Below, one piece after another: positions 7,279 through 8,231 of a stretch of DNA of 8,231 nucleotides. The first letter of the stretch is position 1; each line of letters begins with the position of its first letter. The stretch lies in the NCBI GenBank assembly GCA_900543365.1, contig UQRG01000059.1, forward strand, positions 1 to 8,231. Direction: 5' to 3'. A model generated the notes under the pieces. The model was not told the DNA's origin, did no database searches, and saw only the letters and a program-made list of their open reading frames with translations. The stretch comes from an uncultured Eubacterium sp. (GTDB lineage Bacteria > Bacillota > Clostridia > Lachnospirales > CAG-274). Made by a program: the position numbers and the translations under genes.

Positions 7279-8146
7279 TCTTTTCACCTACCTTGTATAC
7301 ATTCCCTACAGGAGCAGATATACCACCCGGTTCTGCGGTAAAACTCTGTCCTACTGTCGGCTCAGTTGCAACAATCTTATCTCTTAAGTATATAATTTTA
7401 CCAACTCCTAAACTATTAGGATTTTGAAGCCCATTTCTCTTAGCAAGCTCATTCCATTTACTGCCATCACCAAAGAATTTTTTTGCAATGGTCCAAAGAG
7501 TTTCATCTTCGCTTTTAACTATATACGATAAAGGGATATTGCCTGCTTTTTCTCTTTGTTTCTTCTCGGTAGCTTGTATTACTCCAACATCGTTGTAGTC
7601 ACCTGTTTCGTCAATTTTTTTAATTACACCTACTTGCCTATACTCTTTTAACTTGACATCTACCCAGTAATCGCCCTCTTCGCCAGCATTTTCCTCAACT
7701 GTATAGTCTTCTAGAGTTACTTTTAAGTTGCCTCCAAAAAGATACTTATAATTAATACTACCGTCATCATTGTAACTATCTATTAACTGCCTTATAATAA
7801 CAAGAAAAAAAGGCTTACTATCAGCCTTTAACTCTCTCAACCTATTTAAATACCATATAGGCTCGTGATATACCATTTTAAAATACTCAGACTTATAAAT
7901 AATATCTCCATTATCATCTACATAATTTTTATGTTCTGTGATAAGTGTATCATCTTTGGGTAATAACAACTTAAAACTAAAATCTCTAAGTCCAATGTTT
8001 TTTATTATGTTCACTTCACCTACAGACACAAGCTCAATAGTTTTATTTTTATTGCCTACTTTAGTTTTAAATTGCGATGGAGCTAAAGGAAATTCAATTT
8101 CTTCTGTACCATCTGCTGTTTCCCTTTGGAATACGAACCTGTACAT
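7271..8146 (-). CDS. xkdP-like: LysM-domain tail protein (XkdP-like)
   Basis: The product has 291 residues from the ATG at 8146. An in-frame GTG at 8170 would add eight residues, but those codons are the ribosome binding site itself (AAGGAGGTGAT), so the ATG is preferred. Residues 1-180 form a mixed alpha/beta region that starts YRFVFQRETADGTEEIEFPLAPSQ (broken at residue 20 in the motif sense), with an FLVIIRQ strand and a paired LKVTLEDYTVEE / DYWVDVKLKEYR segment. This part is typical of Gram-positive tail proteins that pack around the hub. Residues 206-255 are a LysM domain: LSYIVKSEDETLWTIAKKFFGDGSKWNEL broken across 206-234, then NGLQNPNSLGVGKIIYL. The last 35 residues are a flexible Pro/Gly tail. 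In this gene position LysM proteins are thought to hold the inner baseplate or hub together; binding of peptidoglycan is possible but not shown. The gene lies between the probable tape-measure gene and the hub gene. Confidence 0.9.
   Translation of the reverse strand: MYRFVFQRETADGTEEIEFPLAPSQFKTKVGNKNKTIELVSVGEVNIIKNIGLRDFSFKLLLPKDDTLITEHKNYVDDNGDIIYKSEYFKMVYHEPIWYLNRLRELKADSKPFFLVIIRQLIDSYNDDGSINYKYLFGGNLKVTLEDYTVEENAGEEGDYWVDVKLKEYRQVGVIKKIDETGDYNDVGVIQATEKKQREKAGNIPLSYIVKSEDETLWTIAKKFFGDGSKWNELAKRNGLQNPNSLGVGKIIYLRDKIVATEPTVGQSFTAEPGGISAPVGNVYKVGEKNG
7284..7294 (-). promoter_or_regulatory. Ribosome binding site that fixes the hub gene start
   Basis: The minus strand reads AAGGTAGGTGA, ending 5 bases before the ATG at 7278. 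The competing in-frame GTG at 7287 falls within this site, so initiation there would have no proper spacing. The site lies inside the last codons of the LysM gene, consistent with translational coupling. Confidence 0.7.
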
Positions 8147-8150
8147 TATA

Positions 8151-8161
8151 ATCACCTCCTT
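8151..8161 (-). promoter_or_regulatory. Strong ribosome binding site that fixes the LysM gene start
   Basis: The minus strand reads AAGGAGGTGAT, almost fully complementary to the 16S rRNA 3' end, with 4 bases between it and the ATG at 8146. It lies inside the codons that a GTG start at 8170 would translate, so it argues for the shorter protein. It is one of the strongest sites in the window. Confidence 0.85.
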
Positions 8162-8172
8162 GTTTTTCACAT

Positions 8173-8200
8173 AACAAAAGAGCAGTATTAAAACTGCTCT
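8173..8200 (-). terminator. Stem-loop with T-tract between the upstream gene and the LysM gene
   Basis: Read on the minus strand, AGAGCAGT and ACTGCTCT form a perfect 8-bp stem around a 6-base loop (TTTAAT), followed by TTTTGTT. This is the layout of a rho-independent terminator. The stem is short and only half G/C, and the T-tract is interrupted by a G, so termination may be partial. It lies 27 bases before the LysM start codon. It could therefore act as an attenuator, a processing site or a 3'-end protector within the late operon. On the plus strand no T-tract follows the stem. Confidence 0.6.
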
Positions 8201-8231
8201 CAGATTGTCGATAAACCCAGTTTCAAATTAG
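8200..8231 (-). CDS. C-terminal end of an upstream gene, possibly the tape measure protein (partial)
   Basis: One frame stays open from the window edge to a TGA at 8202-8200 and encodes at least NLKLGLSTI before the stop. The other two frames close at TAA or TGA within the first ten bases. The stop codon's last base is the first base of the stem-loop that follows. In PBSX-like modules the gene just before the LysM protein is the tape measure protein, so this is the best guess. Nine residues cannot confirm it, and the gene may instead end earlier in another frame. Confidence 0.4.
   Translation of the reverse strand, partial: NLKLGLSTI

Noticed and set aside
8167..8172. Minimal ATG-TGA start-stop unit just before the LysM ribosome binding site
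   Set aside because: It has no ribosome binding site of its own and follows the hairpin T-tract; chance occurrence in A/T-rich sequence is the simplest explanation.

Overview
The window is a compact, one-directional block of late structural genes from a contractile-tailed (myovirus-type) phage, prophage or phage-tail-like particle of a Gram-positive host. All real genes lie on the minus strand, so transcription runs from base 8231 towards base 1. The low G+C content, strong AGGAGGTGAT-type Shine-Dalgarno sites and protein relatives point to Bacillota, most likely an anaerobic gut-type clostridium. That host call is an inference from style, not from a marker gene. The ORFs read through with the standard code, and all recognised genes end in TAA or TGA.

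The gene order is that of the baseplate module of the Bacillus subtilis defective phage PBSX (xkdP-xkdQ-xkdR-xkdS-xkdT-xkdU-fibre-xkdX), also seen in diffocin-like clostridial tailocins. In order of transcription: the last codons of an upstream gene, probably the tape measure (8200-8231); a stem-loop with a T-tract (8173-8200); a LysM tail protein (8146-7271); a large baseplate hub protein with two predicted cell-wall-degrading domains fused to its N-terminus (7278-5392); a small DUF2577/XkdR protein (5391-5137); a DUF2634/XkdS, gp25-like sheath-initiator protein (5140-4748); the Baseplate J/XkdT wedge protein (4755-3601); the DUF2313/XkdU wedge protein (3601-3077); a tail fibre with a GGTGA-type shaft motif and a probable beta-helix (3076-1940); a BppU-like minor structural or receptor-binding protein (1924-212); and a 63-residue XkdX-like protein (208-17).

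The genes are packed with overlaps of 1 to 8 bases or gaps of 0 to 15 bases, so they look like one translationally coupled operon. There is no gene-free stretch over 300 bases. The LysM, hub, DUF2577 and DUF2634 products would form the central hub and the start of the tube and sheath. Baseplate J and DUF2313 would form the wedges, and the last three genes would supply the peripheral, host-contacting parts.

The most distinctive item is the 628-residue hub, which carries an NlpC/P60-like cysteine peptidase domain plus a 3D (MltA-like) domain. I found no CRISPR array, RNA gene, insertion sequence, toxin-antitoxin pair, defence gene or wholly unfamiliar system; this is mostly a recognisable tail module with some unusual details.
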